From Litomosoides sigmodontis (Eukaryota > Nematoda > Chromadorea > Rhabditida > Onchocercidae), in assembly GCA_963070105.1 (NCBI GenBank), contig OY718803.1:6120507-6184506 (forward strand): DNA of 64,000 nucleotides. Direction: 5' to 3'. The position numbers and the translations under genes are program-made. The notes below the pieces were generated by a model. It was given only the letters and a program-made list of their open reading frames with translations, was not told the origin of the DNA and made no database searches. This document shows positions 14,001 to 26,918 of the stretch, in pieces (the stretch's first letter is position 1; the number at the start of each line of letters is the position of its first letter).

Positions 14001-17000
14001 TATTTCTGCAAGGGTGAAAAGCAGTAGCGGTGTTTTAGTGGTTCAAAATCTGTCTGTTTTCTTCCTTTTTTCCCAGCCAACCGCACCGTTTGATAGAAGC
14101 TGATGGTTGTACCCTTTTCCGTTTCCTCATCTCATCCTCCGCGGTTTGCACTAATTTCCATAATTTTGTCAATTGTTTGTGTTGTGTTGCAAGCAATTCG
14201 TCCGTTTAAGATGACGGCACACCTCATCTCTCTCTCTCTCTCTTCTGAAGCATCTCCAACTTCACATCTAAGCTTTTCTGAATTTAGCCAAAATGAGAGT
14301 TTTTCTGCTTTACTCCTCCAATAAACCTAATCAGTAAAACGCTGATCGCAATGAACATAAGAAGCAGTTGAAGATTGCTAGCACAGATCTTCCTTCTTCC
14401 GAGATACCTTACCGTCCATCATTTATGCTGACGTGCTACGGTAGCAACAATACACTACGCTTCTCCCATTCATCACCATATATTTATGCCAAAAACAACT
14501 ATTACTTTCAAATTATTTTTTGCAAAAAACACACACACTATCACGTGACATACACGTGACATTACGTGTTGGTAACAAATGGTCCTGAAATTGATATTCT
14601 CTCTCAAATTTGTGCAGACGAAAGATAATGTACTTCTTACCTTGAACCACTGCATTCTTTGTGACTGTTAAATGCAGAAAATGGCATCGTTCTTTCTGCA
14701 GGGAATGTTTGAAGTATATGGTGCGTGCAATTTTGCAGTAGCCGTAGTTCAGCAACTCTGCAAGTGTTTAGCACCCAAAAATGCTCCTAATAGTAAGTAC
14801 CCCATAGTTCTTTTAAATATATCTTCACTGCTTTCATTCAAAATTTGCCAAGTATTTGTGAAATCCAGGAAGAGATGACGCAAAGCTTACGCCATACGGA
14901 ATATTCTGATTATAAGACTTTTGATCAAAACTCCCCACTCTTAGTTTTTTATCTCATTCCTGTAGATTTTTATGTGACGGGAAATTTGCTGGCTCGAAAT
15001 CTATTTCAGAAATAGTATTCATGTCTGATTTATGAGACTTTACTTTCCCCCTTTCCACTTATTTAGAAATAGATGTGAAGGATTGGAAAGTACTATTCTG
15101 CTGCCTGCTTTCGATCACAACTTCAAAGCTGTAAGAATTCATTTTTGGAATACTTGTTGCGTACCGCAAGAGTGGTATGTACTGAAATGCCAACAGTGTG
15201 AATTAATGAATTAAAATTTTTCAAATTTGCATTAGCTCACTGAGTTCAATAGTTCATAAAATGATCCAAAATTCATCAAATCGGCATCGATGCAATTATT
15301 GTTGTAAAAGAGAGAGAAGAGAGGTTCAACATCGCAGGAGACGCTTTCCTACTCCCCCTCCCTCTCCCGTGGTTTTGGAGTTTAATTGGAATTGCTAATG
15401 AGAAAAGGAAAGCCGTTTATGTGGTTGGTGATGCTTCATACTTTTCATTTATTTATTGTATCATTTTGTAGTCAGAGTGTCTACTTCGGATTGCTCTCTT
15501 TCCGTTAGACTGCCATGCCGACCGCTTAACAATTTTGTTAATCTATTCCTATCGTTTTTATAAATCATTTAGGAGGGCAGATGAGAAAATAAATTTTCTG
15601 TAAATTTATTGCATGTTGCTGTAGTAATTGAAAATTGTTTATGATTAGTGGTGGGAAGATCCGAAAGTTGTTTACGAATTTCGGCTATTCTGATCTTAGT
15701 TCACAAGCCAATAGTTGACGAAAAATTTCAATTATTTGTTTTTGTTACTCTCATCATTATGATTGCTACTGTTGTTGTTATTAGCATTGTCACGTGACTG
15801 TTTGTAAATTTCTGCTCTGAACATGCAATCAAATTTAAAGTTCGAAAAAGAAAACGGATCGGCAAATCTATCGCTATCACTGCTCACAGTGCTCTTTGGC
15901 ATTTCGTACCGAACAACGTCTTGCCAGTCACACTTTGTATCACACGTTTCGGTCCAGTACCCGTTGTACCAAATGTGATCAAAGTTTTCGTTCTCATGAA
16001 TTACTGAAAAGGCACAATGCTCAGGAGCACACAAATGGTTAGCCTTTTTCTCTAATGTGTTTCCGATACGTGTGAACAGTGTCTGGAATCTATCCAATTT
16101 ACTATAACATGTATTTTCCTGCTGTTAATGGTTGAGTAATATAAGCTATAAGTTGAAAGAGATTTTTATCAAAATTTGATTTTTCAGGTAAAACTTACAA
16201 TTCACCAGTCGCAAGCTCATATCACTCTCAATCAGTTGAAGCAACAACAGCCGACGGTAAAATGGAGACTAATCACGTCGATTCGCTAAGGTTACTTCAT
16301 CAGTCCAGCTTCACAAATGCATTTTGAAATTTGTTGAATTACTTTTTTCGGAAGATTTTGATAAATTTCGGGAAAGTTTATCAATTTGACAAGCTTACAT
16401 TCAAAAATTATGTTACCTTTGTGATGCTTTGCTTGCTACGCTGTATTGTTATTAGTGACAAGGAATTAACCTGAATTGCATTAAATTATAAAATTGGTAG
16501 GATGGATTGTATTTCTAGACCTTTCAAATGTGAACTGTGCAAAGAGAATTTTGAGCAAAAACATCAATTACTGGTGCATTACAACTCAGTAGCACACCTT
16601 CATAGGGCGAAGAAAATGCTCGAGGAACAGTCTAATAATTTTCAGCCTAGTGCACAGGTTAGGATTTTTATTTCCACTTTAACTTCTAACTTCAGTTCAA
16701 CTCGTCTTATGGCAGTAGACAGTTTAATAAAAATTTATTAAACTTTTTTTCAGATCTTGGCAGCATTACAAGCCTCGACAACTTCTCAGTCGTCACAGGG
16801 AGGCTCAAAACCGTTCAAATGTAATCTATGCAAATTGGGTTATGGACAGGGTTCTACTTTAGATATACACATAAGGTACTGGAAACATTTAAAATGTAAA
16901 CACGTCTGCTGTATTTTGCTGTTCAAGTGTATTTTATGGAAGTACTTCGCCCGATTTTATTTACTGTTATCAAAGTTGGTCGTAACATAGTAGCGGTGAT

Positions 17001-18413
17001 ATAGTTTCATTCATTTTGAACGATTTAGGTCCGTTGCACACCAATCGCGTTTGACGAAAATAGCCGAACTCCTAGCACAAGGTGAAATTGATGGCTGCAA
17101 ATCGATTGTAGAGCAACCAGGCGGTCCAGCGCAAGCGGTTTTAGCTGATTTAGCTGCCAAACATGAACCGGCCAATGATCCACTACAGGTATGATCCATT
17201 TTGTTTGACTGAAATCTCCTTAATAAATTAGTTTTCCTATTAATTTAATGTTATTGAAAGGTTTCCTATTAATAATAACAGTACGCTTGTGGTAATATTT
17301 GTTGATCGATTATAATTTCGTCTTTTCAGGAGCTTTCACATACAAGACCTTCCTCCCATGTAAAAAGAGATTCATCGTATTGCTTGTCTAATTTCGTACC
17401 ATCTCGCATCTCATCTTATAGTCATAACATTTGAGATTATTACAAAAAGGAAAATACATACAGTAATAATAAGTGGTTGTGGCTGTTGTTTGATAGCATT
17501 ACAACGTTTAAGAAGTATACGTTGTAAAACTCAAGAATTAATCGATGATGTCATTGTGAAAGCTTCCGCAGTAGCAATTATGGTGGGCGATACTGTAGTA
17601 AGAGTGATGTTTTGGGGGCGGAATTGTGATAATTTGTCTCAAACCTCAATTTTGTTTCACATGGCGAAAGGTTTACCGAATTAATCACTGAACACATTAT
17701 TGTATGTTTTGCCCATTACACTTCCTCATTCCTCTCCTCCTCCTCTTGTCGTTTTCAACAATTTTGATTAAATGAGATGATTTAAGGGGAGGAATGCTCC
17801 CTTCACACTGAATTCCTCCATCCCTTTTTCTTCTCAAATATCCCTTACGTGTGATGTGCTTGAAGACTTCCAATTTGAACTTCAAGTATTCAAAGTGAAA
17901 CGTCTTCTACAGAGGAAAGTAAAGCAGTGCAATGCGTGTATATGAATTTCTGATTATCTAATTTCTGACTGTTTTTTCATTAACGTTGCACTACATTCGA
18001 CACGCTTCCTTCCGTTAATGCTATCACTCTCGTCCATTTTCAATCTCCGGAAATATTCGTTTCCCTGACTCTGTGCCGTAACTGCTAGCAAAAGTGACCA
18101 CCTCCGTATTTGTTGCTTATGGTGATTGGCACTTATTGATGCAGTTCCATTCGGATCCTTTTTTCCGTTTTTACTTTCCATCCAACTATGAAGAATCTTC
18201 CACAGCTCAATCTGTTACATTTCATCACTTTTTCTCTATTCCTCCTAATAATCGCACTCTCTGCGTTATTTCAAACCCTCATCCTCCATCATCCTCACCA
18301 TTTTTTCTACCTCACAAATATTTCCTTCAGCTCTCTCCCTCTCCTCCACCAGCTCTCATGGGCATTAACCATCAGAATAATTACCGTATAATCTGATGGA
18401 TAAATGATAAATC

Positions 18414-18452
<39 letters not shown>

Positions 18453-21400
18453 CTGTGTGTGCCTAAAAGAAGACAGACAGTTTAAGTTGCAGTTAGTTTG
18501 CTGCATCTCTGCCAGCGCAAGCGTTTTGGCACTTAGCATTGTCTCTTCCAATTTTTGGTTTTCGTCGTTCAAAGAAATTTCAAGGAATTTAAGGAACTTG
18601 ACAAAATTTTAGCCATTTAATAGCTGTCGGGAAGCCATCTCATTCCACACACTTTCCCTTTACCTCTCTCTCTCTCGCTCCCTCTTTTTCCGCCACATTT
18701 CGTAGCTTTACGGAAAGTCAATATTGTTGAAACTTTAATTTGAAAAAGCTAATACTCAAAAGATTTAAAGCCTATAATTCCTCGTCTTGGCAAGTACACA
18801 GCGATATTTCAATCTTCCAGTAATGCTTTCCTTTTTCTCAGTCAAACTAATACTCACTTCCTCTGTCTGATAAGATATGGAAGAGGGGACAGTCCGATGT
18901 ATCGTCACCTACTTCACCTTCATTTTGGAATAGATCTTACATAAGCAACCCGAAATATTTCCGATTCAATTCAATTCCAGCACTTCTGGATAAGCTGAAG
19001 GTGTCGTTGACAGGAAATCCTCCTGAAGCTCGCGCTTCTTCAAATTGTATTCCTGAGAGAAATGAAATTATTGAAGTTTGATTCGCCGTTTCAGAATGGG
19101 TTAGAGCAGCAGCAGCAATCGGCGCTAGCAATGATCAACATGCTGAATATGGCTCAACTTCTATCGATAGCATCTGCTGGTCAGGCTGCCCTACCCAGCG
19201 ATATCCCAGCGGCTACAGCTTCTCAGGCTCATACTGCACTAGCAAGCATAGCTGCTGGATATCCACCCGTTATGGGACCGTTCGGAACACTGAGTTAGTT
19301 CTTTCTGCAGACTACCTACCTAGCCTTACCTTCTTTGGAGGCAGAGCAGAGCCGCTCATAACTACTCAAGTACCACGTGCTTCCAGCATCACCCCTGTAG
19401 TGCTGTTTGGAATATCAGTAGCGCCGTACAGCTGCTTACTGAAATTAGAATTGTAGTACTCTGCTCCTATCGATTTCTTTTACTTAATCTTAATCGCTGT
19501 TATGTGATGTGAAAATCAATCGATGACTGAACATGCATGTGGGCAGCGCTTTACAGCTTCCTTTTTATTTTTATTTATTTCAGGAAGTTAAAGTGCTTGG
19601 TTCATCTCAAGTCTTTTTGCACCATTAACTTACACCAAACTTGAATTTCAAGATTGCAAGAGATGTGGCTCATACTGAAACAAAAAAGATGTGTTACGTG
19701 TTTAAAACTTACTTCATAAACATATTTAACAGGGCAATTACCGATTTCAACCGATGGTGCTACAGCGACATCAAAAACAACCAGTGAACAGTCCATCACA
19801 TCTATCGATGATGAACGAACTCTTCGTACCGGTGTTGCTTTTCGCAAGATGCTTGAAACCTATGGTTAGCTGAGTTGCTGTTTTTAGTTAAAGTTATGGA
19901 AAGCACTAGTTAATTTATTGTCAATGTTTTTAAGCTTTTACTGAATACTTAATTTTTGTTAGTGAGTTCAGTGATATTTGTAGCGAAAAAATTTTAGGAG
20001 CATTACTGACTTCAAGCACAGACTTTCCAGGGTTTGATGTGGTGATGCAATATAATGAAGGTCTGGAACAACCTCAGGATAAATTGGACACGTCGTCGGA
20101 TGAAGCAATTCCGTATTTAAACCTCACGGAATGCTCGAAGTGCAACAAAATCTTTAGCAGTATATGGGTACTCAAAGCTCATTATGAAGAGGTAGGAGAG
20201 AAGTTTTGCGAGCCTTTGTGCATCAAATTTTCACATTTGTGGACTTGTTCTTTCCATAACCGGTTGCTTCCTAGCATTTATTCTTTATGCTTCATCTCAC
20301 AGCCAACTAACTATTCTCCGCACAGTACCTTAAAAGATAGACTGGTACCGTACAAACTTTCAAGGTTGTAGATATAAGACGTCTGTTGCAATTACTGACT
20401 TCAGGTTCATGAAAATATCGTGCCGGTGATAGAGATTGAAAATTTTACCAAACGACTGCATGAGGCGTTGGATGAAAGTGAGGAAAAAGAGAATGACGAG
20501 AGTGACCTGAGTGCTGAACAACAGGGTAGCATGGTATCTGCCTCAACACCGGTTGCAATATCCGATAGTAAAAAGAGAACTCTGGGAAGGGATGAATTAC
20601 CGTTGAGTAGCAGTCATTCCGCTGAGCTTAACACTGATCATGGATGTCAAGCTACAACCGTTTCATCTACAACTGAAGGTGATAAGTACACGCTTGAGGT
20701 AGGTGAATGTAATTAAAAATCATCTAACTTTACAAGGCATAATTCTTTTGAAACTTGCAACTTTCTCCTTTTATTATTTCACGTGCTCGATGTCTTGTAA
20801 AAACGATCTTCTTCATTTGACTAGGAGGATAAGCATTTAGTAAAAATGAAGTTTGGGAATTTTTTCTGATGTAATACTTCATTTAAGGAATGATTATTGG
20901 GATAGATTGTGTCAAATGTTATTTTTCCAATTCAGCCAGTCATATTTAGGCAAAAAAGTTGAAAGAAGACACACGATCTAGTTCAGCTGGTGCTACACCT
21001 CGACCGTCAACATCCAAGGATTCGCCCGATCTTAACAATCAGTTAGCGATGATGAGCATGCTTGGATTTCCCTTTATGCCAAATCCTTTCATGCCGCTTA
21101 TGCCACCTGATTTTTTTACAAATCCACTATTCTCCGTGCCACAAAATGCTACCACAACTGTACCACACGGTATGTTTGGAGATTTCACTACTTTCTCTTA
21201 CGTCTATTCGTTTATCATCCCTTTCTTCGTTTATTTTCATTCATTTATTTTCTTTAGCAATACCTAGTGCATCACCGGCTAAAAGAGCTCGAACTCGAAT
21301 CACCGATGATCAGCTGAAAATTTTGCGGCAGTACTTTGACATCAATAATTCACCTAGTGAACAGCAAATCAAAGAAATGTCTGTTAAAGCACAGCTTCCA

Positions 21401-24400
21401 GAAAAAGTTATAAAACACTGGTTTCGAAATACGTTATTTAAAGTAATAGTTTATTTTAATTATTTGGTCAATCCTATTAATATGATAGATTTTTGATTAA
21501 AGATTGTGTGTGAATAATATTTGAAAGGTGGTGATAAAAGGCGCTGTATTTCACTCAATTCTGTTTATATTCCCCGTGCAGTTTTTTCGGATACGTTTTT
21601 TAATTTATAGGAGCGTCAGCGTGACAAGGATTCTCCATACAATTTCAACATCCCGCCACAGATGAGCATTGATCTGGACACTTATGAAAAGACCGGTGAA
21701 ACAAAAATAACTACCCTTAAAATTGAGGTAGGCTTTTTTGATCTGCTTGAAAGAGGATGGGTAGGTGGCGTATTTTACGGTCAAAGATCAAGCAATCAAT
21801 CTTGTACGACTTTCAGCGGCTCATGAGTTAAAGATTTTAAAACTTGTACATTTCAGGCAGAAGAAGAATCAAAAGCACAACTATTGCAAACACCCGAAAA
21901 TCCGGTAAATATAAGCAGCGCAGGAAATTCGTTATCTGCTACAAATGTTCAAACCGCTCAGATTCATCCAATACCTTCAGCGTGCAATAATCCTTTTGCA
22001 ACTTTCTTGCATGATGATAAGAATCTTTCGTCAATATTATCAAGTAATTTTCAGACTTCATGTGGTAGAGAGTTTTTTTTTGCTTCTGTGGCTTTCTTTT
22101 TTCGTGAAATTGCGTTCCTTCCGCAAGAAATTATACGTTACGTTGGTCACAAGGAGACTACTGTCCAGAGATTTGCTTTTCTGTCCATAAAGAGCAATTA
22201 ACACTTTATGGCTAATGGTTCACGAGGAATTGCCGTCTTTTAATCATTAGTGGATTAATATTTTAAAAATTTAAATTTTGTTTCTTTCAGGCCTACCATC
22301 TTCAAATTCGGTAACCGGACGCCGTGCCAACCGTACTCGTTTTACCGATTATCAGTTGCGGACGCTACAGCAATTTTTTGACAAGCAAGCTTATCCTAAA
22401 GATGATGATTTAGAAGTTTTGTCAAAGAAACTTCAGCTCAGTCCAAGAGTTATTGTTGTTTGGTTTCAGAATGCTCGACAGAAGGTACATAACAAATGTT
22501 GTTTACTTTTTTTATACTTCCATGCTTTACGACTGCTTATTTCTGTTCCACAGTAATGTAGAAATCGAACTGTACTAATCTTTGACATCAAAATTCTTTT
22601 TTAGGCTCGGAAAATATACGAAAATCAACCGACATCAAGCAATGACGATCGATTTATGAAAACACCGGGAAGTAACTTTCAGTGCAAACGATGCCAGTTG
22701 GTATTTCAACGGTACTACGAATTGATACAACATCAGCAGAAGTTATGCTACAAAGATGATTGTATGGCTCAACAAAAGGATAATAAAGTATATTCATAAT
22801 AAAGCACATTTGCGGGAAGGGTTTTTGGCTTGCTATTGTTTTTTGACGATGAGCTGTTTATTGTGTAATCCAAGAATGATCATAATTTGAATGAAATTAC
22901 ACGAAAATGTTTGTCGCTATTATTAAAGGCAGTGGAAGAGAATTTAAGTGAAGATGAGAAGACAAGTTTGGAGAATCTACGTGATGTGGCGCGTCTGAGT
23001 GCTACATCAGTTGCAACAACTAGTCAGCTAACTGTATTAGGTGGAGCGCTAGCTCAGCTTATCGGTACTGCGCCGACGGGAACTACTGATGCCAGTCAAA
23101 CAGAATTTTTGAAACTACAATCATCAACCAAACCACAGGATTCATCCACGAAACTAGTACGTTTCCTCCTTCCACATTCACGTTGGATTGATTTCCTTCA
23201 CTTTTAAGTTTTAAAATTATCTCATCTGTTAAGTTTTTCCTAAAGCCTATTTCATCATTCATAACCACGTAGGAATAAATCAGTCATTTTAAGTAATTAT
23301 CTCTATTCAAAGATTAATATTAATGGTTTAAATGGTATTTTGATCTCTTTCAAGAAACTGATAATTGGCAGTGTTTGACATCATCTTACCGGATTCTCAG
23401 TAACTGGTTTATTCAGGTGGTTAAAGACCTGCGTAACAATTCTCCCGTGCTAATATAATATTCTGCTGTAAATTGAAATTCAATTAAAAAAAAATGGGTG
23501 TGTGGTAGGAGGGTCCTTCTGATGTTCAGAGTGAACTAAATCTTTTCGTCGTTCAGAAGGTAAGGGATGAGAAAAAAGCGATATTCTATAAACGGTGTCC
23601 TTTCTGTTGCCTATTATTCCATTCGCGAGATTCACTGATTGTCCATATTCTGAGTGGTCATTCGGAACAAGCTAACAATACATCACTTAATGTCGATTTA
23701 TTACTGTACGCTGAAGATATGAGGAAATGCATATCCTTTGTTGCTAGTTTTTCTAATATCGCGATTTGTGAAAAGTGGTAGAGGATTGAAAGTTGGAAAT
23801 TTGGATTATCGCAGAGAGTGCTACGGGATGGTAGTTAAGACAATATCAAATAGTCTATGGCAGATCTTGGGATTACTCATAATTTCGAGAAATTTAATGA
23901 AATTTTTTTGCAGGTATCGACATTTGCCGCTTTGGCTGGTGATGATTCATTGGGAGATTTGTCGAAAACTAATGGTTCTTCGAAGAAGTCGGAACTTTCG
24001 CCGCTTGATCTCAGTTGCACCAGTAATGGTGAAGGGTGTGTTTCTCCGAAAAATGTTAATTAAATTAAAATTATTTCTTCAGAATTATTTTAAATTAGTT
24101 ATTGACGATCAATTTTTGTTTATACAAAAAAACCAGCGATATCTTTGCCAAACTGGTTCCCTTTACTAGTCTGTAGTACTTTTTCCTAATGTGTTTTGTG
24201 AAGCAATAGCTTTTTTAACTCATTTAAATATGTAGAAGATGAAGTTTTTAGCCGTGAAGATTCAGTATCAATATCTCCCTCATTCGTGCACTCTGATAAC
24301 GATGATAATAATAGTGATAACATGGATATCAGTGAACGATACAATAGCGTATCACCGAATGCCACTGGAATTGGTTGTTTTGGAGCTCAAAGGAGTCCCG

Positions 24401-26287
24401 CTAGCTCCAAACGGTATCGAACTCATCTGACACCACTGCAAGTTCATGTAAGTGTGATAATGACAATTTAATATCCCGGAATCTGTAAAGTTCTAATCTT
24501 CAAATTTAATGTACCAGTGGTGTTTTCTGCCCACAAATTTTTCTACAGGTGATGATGAAGAATTTTATAGGTAATGAAAAGCATTTTCATGAGTTATAAA
24601 ACTCCGTCGATGAATGAATGTGATTTGTTGGGAGCTGAAATCGGTCTTCATAAACGAGTCGTGCAAGTGTGGTTTCAAAATGCTCGAGCAAAGGAAAGAA
24701 AGTCGCGATCACACAGTGGTCAGTTATTTAAGAATACATTTAACCTTTACTGCAAAAGCTTAAATGCAAAAAAATCTTATCAGAATTACCAGAGGTTTAG
24801 ATGGCTGAAAAATAATTTTGCGGGAATATCAGGTAAGCAATCTCTCGATGAGTCCGAAGAATTGCAATTAAGGAATGAACATAGAATGACTAGGCAAACT
24901 GTTATGTCCCTAAGTTAGAGATATAGTTGTCAACGGAATATTTTGATTTAATTATGTTTGTTAGGTGAAGAAGAATTACTTCGTTGTGCATCGACACGAT
25001 GTGCAATGTGTGCTGTTAGTTACGACCATCGTGTTACTTTGCACGATCACATATTCACAACTGGGCACATTAATCGTGTGAAAAAACTCCTCCAAGCAGA
25101 TAATATTCAAACAGAAGGACCAGTAGATTTGAATGCTCAATCAGAAACGTCTGATAAAGAAGACATCCAACGAACGAGGTTTCATCCTTGCTTGTGTGAT
25201 TCTATCTCTTTCAACACAAATGTGAAAGTATCTTTTGTTCGTTCTTCACAGATTGCCCTCTGTTTGTTTAAATCTTTGATTGCTGAGGTTTTTAGGATGA
25301 AAGCTACACGAGATCGTCGAACAATGAAACTAGCCGGTGTATCGTCATCAAATCCTGGCAACAACACCATGCCGCATTTTCCTTATAATTTCTTATATAA
25401 TATTCGTTCGGGTTAGTATGGTTTTCACTAGGTTGTTGTGAAATGCTTGGAGACAGATTTTCCTTTAGTAGATTGCTAATAAAATAATGATGTCACAAAA
25501 AATTCTCTAGAACTAAGAACCGTATATATCTTAAAATGCGCCACGATTAAAGTCTTATCGCTCTGAATGCACATTTGACCTTGTGGTAGAAGCAAGTTAA
25601 TATAATGATCTTCTAAAGGCTTGGCACCAATAATGTATGATCCAAACCTAATGGGTACGCCGATACCGATGCTCCAAATTCCTGAAAGTGTTATGGCGCA
25701 AATTACAACGGATATGAGTTCCGGTCGTGAATCTTCTAAATTCACACAAGATGGCAAAACTTTTCAGCAGTTGGTTGCTGTACTTCCATTACATGATTTT
25801 CAGTGTGCTGGCAGTACCGATAGTGAGGTCATTTTTTATTTCCTCTTTGCTTTTATGTGATTTTCCGACTTTGTCATAGCCTTCTAGTGTACCAGTTATG
25901 CTTGGTTTAAAATCGATATTGTTTCAGGTTGGCTGGGCATGTCCTCAATGTACCAATGTGTTTCAACAAGAACAGCTGTTGAAAAATCATCAACGACTGA
26001 TCTGTCAGGGTTGTGATTCAGTGTTTAAATTGATACAAACCCATTATCAATGCCGGGCTTGTAATACAAAATTCGGTGCACAGGTTCTTTCGTATTTCAT
26101 TTTATGTTTAAAAATTTCCGATGCTTGAGATTACATAGGAGTATTCCTCCTCACTTTCTATTATGTACTGCAAAATTTACTTGGCAACATTTTCACACAA
26201 TTTCAAATTTAGACCGAATTTCGAGTTCACTGTGATACATTGGAACATCAGACTGCCCGCGAAGTATTTCTTGGTAGAACTCATTAA
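6629..26287 (+). CDS. zfh-2: Zinc-finger homeobox factor, zfh-2/ZFHX3-ZFHX4 family (5' end not found)
   Basis: Sequence-specific nuclear transcription factor of the ATBF1/ZFHX family. Exons: 6629-6721, 11847-11977, 13432-13520, 15841-16037, 16188-16290, 16501-16657, 16754-16875, 17029-17188, 19095-19293, 19733-19864, 19998-20191, 20405-20698, 20950-21169, 21258-21442, 21611-21727, 21857-22043, 22291-22484, 22605-22787, 22929-23156, 23509-23739, 23914-24028, 24236-24447, 24571-24718, 24965-25178, 25296-25411, 25619-25827, 25928-26083, 26213-26287 (TAA). All junctions keep phase, giving about 1,553 residues. Seven C2H2-type fingers (CQHC, CPLC, CSQC, CTKC, CELC, CNLC, CSKC) precede two adjacent homeodomains. 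A finger (CKRC), a finger (CPFC), a third homeodomain and fingers CAMC, CPQC and CRAC follow. Order and local sequence ([38 protein letters not shown]) match human ZFHX3, except that the homeodomain expected before CPFC is absent. The first exon begins in mid-codon, so upstream coding exon(s) are missing. The donor of the 23739 exon is weak. Confidence 0.95.
7402..7445. repeat. (GA)n microsatellite
   Basis: About 21 GA units with one ATA interruption, in zfh-2 intron sequence. Confidence 0.9.
8061..8082. repeat. Short (GA)n tract
   Basis: About nine GA units in zfh-2 intron sequence. Confidence 0.8.
10931..11006. repeat. Long (TG)n microsatellite
   Basis: About 37 TG/GT units with a single A interruption near 10961. 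Lies in the 5.1-kb zfh-2 intron. On the complementary strand it reads as a spurious Thr-His polypeptide. Confidence 0.95.
11636..11657. repeat. (TG)n microsatellite
   Basis: About 11 TG units about 190 nt upstream of a zfh-2 exon. Confidence 0.85.
12073..12102. repeat. (CT)n microsatellite
   Basis: CCCTCTCT passing into about 11 CT units in the zfh-2 intron just after the 11847-11977 exon. Confidence 0.85.
14541..14568. promoter_or_regulatory. Tandem CACGTG E-box cluster in zfh-2 intron
   Basis: An 11-nt unit with CACGTGACA repeats (E-box palindromes at about 14542 and 14553) and is followed by a third partial ACGTG copy. CACGTG is the known core for bHLH factors. That it is a regulatory element is an inference. 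Confidence 0.35.
18415..18461. repeat. (GT)n microsatellite
   Basis: About 22 GT units with CG/CT interruptions, in the 1.9-kb zfh-2 intron between exons ending 17188 and starting 19095. Confidence 0.9.
21281..21628 (+). other. zfh-2: zfh-2 homeodomain A (ZFHX HD1 equivalent), split by one intron
   Basis: 54 homeodomain residues are on 21281-21442 ([19 protein letters not shown] to [11 protein letters not shown]) and the last six on the next exon from 21611 (ERQRDK). The following DSPYNF is also conserved in ZFHX proteins. Recognition helix [13 protein letters not shown] is the ZFHX HD1 type, with Trp-Phe-Arg-Asn intact. Confidence 0.95.
22320..22620 (+). other. zfh-2: zfh-2 homeodomain B (ZFHX HD2 equivalent), split by one intron
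   Basis: Starts [20 protein letters not shown] and ends [12 protein letters not shown] at 22484, continuing ARKIYEN from 22605. All core homeodomain positions (Leu16, Phe20, Trp48, Phe49, Asn51, Arg53) can be seen. The exon goes straight on into the CKRC finger. Confidence 0.95.
24409..24709 (+). other. zfh-2: zfh-2 homeodomain C (ZFHX HD4 equivalent), split by one intron
   Basis: [13 protein letters not shown] ends the exon at 24447. The remainder is on 24571-24718, with helix 3 [16 protein letters not shown]. The region [13 protein letters not shown] parallels YRTPTMLECEVLG of the last ZFHX3 homeodomain. Confidence 0.95.
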
Positions 26288-26912
26288 CTTAAGTGCATGA
26301 TACTCGTCATATACCACGAACTCAGAAATTTCAATGAACCGGTAAACATTCGTTCACCAATGCTCGTTTGTTTGTTCGTGCAAAAGTATTCTCAGATAAA
26401 AATCTTTCATTCCAATTACGGTTTCACATTTCGGTTTTTTAATTTCCGTGGTTTCTCAAATTGTTGCTTTTGAAATTTAAATTTCCCACATGTTCTCTTA
26501 CATTTACGAGAGCATTTCTTATTGTTATCTACAGCGTAGTTTAGTATTTTTCATATGATGATGATTGCTGTTACCGTTATTTTCCATTATAATACACAGT
26601 AATAGCTTTCTTCGGTTAGCAATAATTATTTTCATTGAAATGACTCAATGATTTTGTTTTGTACTCTAAAATTTTTGTGCTCCATGTACAGTAGTTTCCA
26701 TAGTCTGTTCAATTGAATATATATTTACAGCAATTGAAGTTATAAAAGAGAGAAATTTTTGCTAAGTCTGATTTTAAGTGGGATTATGAATCTAGTACGG
26801 TTCAGTGCACGCACTCGAGAGGGTAGTCTACTTGAGGTTTATATCTAAGTTTGAAAAGAAATCTCGTTAGGACCGAAATATCAAATTGAAAATGTAAATG
26901 AGTTTTTTCTGG

Positions 26913-26918
26913 AATAAA
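26913..26918 (+). terminator. Possible poly(A) signal of zfh-2
   Basis: AATAAA about 625 nt after the zfh-2 stop codon. Use is inferred only from position. Confidence 0.3.

Noticed and set aside
14741..14793. Possible zfh-2 exon ([13 protein letters not shown]) between AG and GTAAGT
   Set aside because: The exon ending 13520 and the exon starting 15841 join in correct phase without it, and no complete finger results.
15732..16097. 121-residue minus-strand frame
   Set aside because: Shadow of the plus-strand zfh-2 exon at 15841-16037, which encodes two perfect C2H2 fingers.
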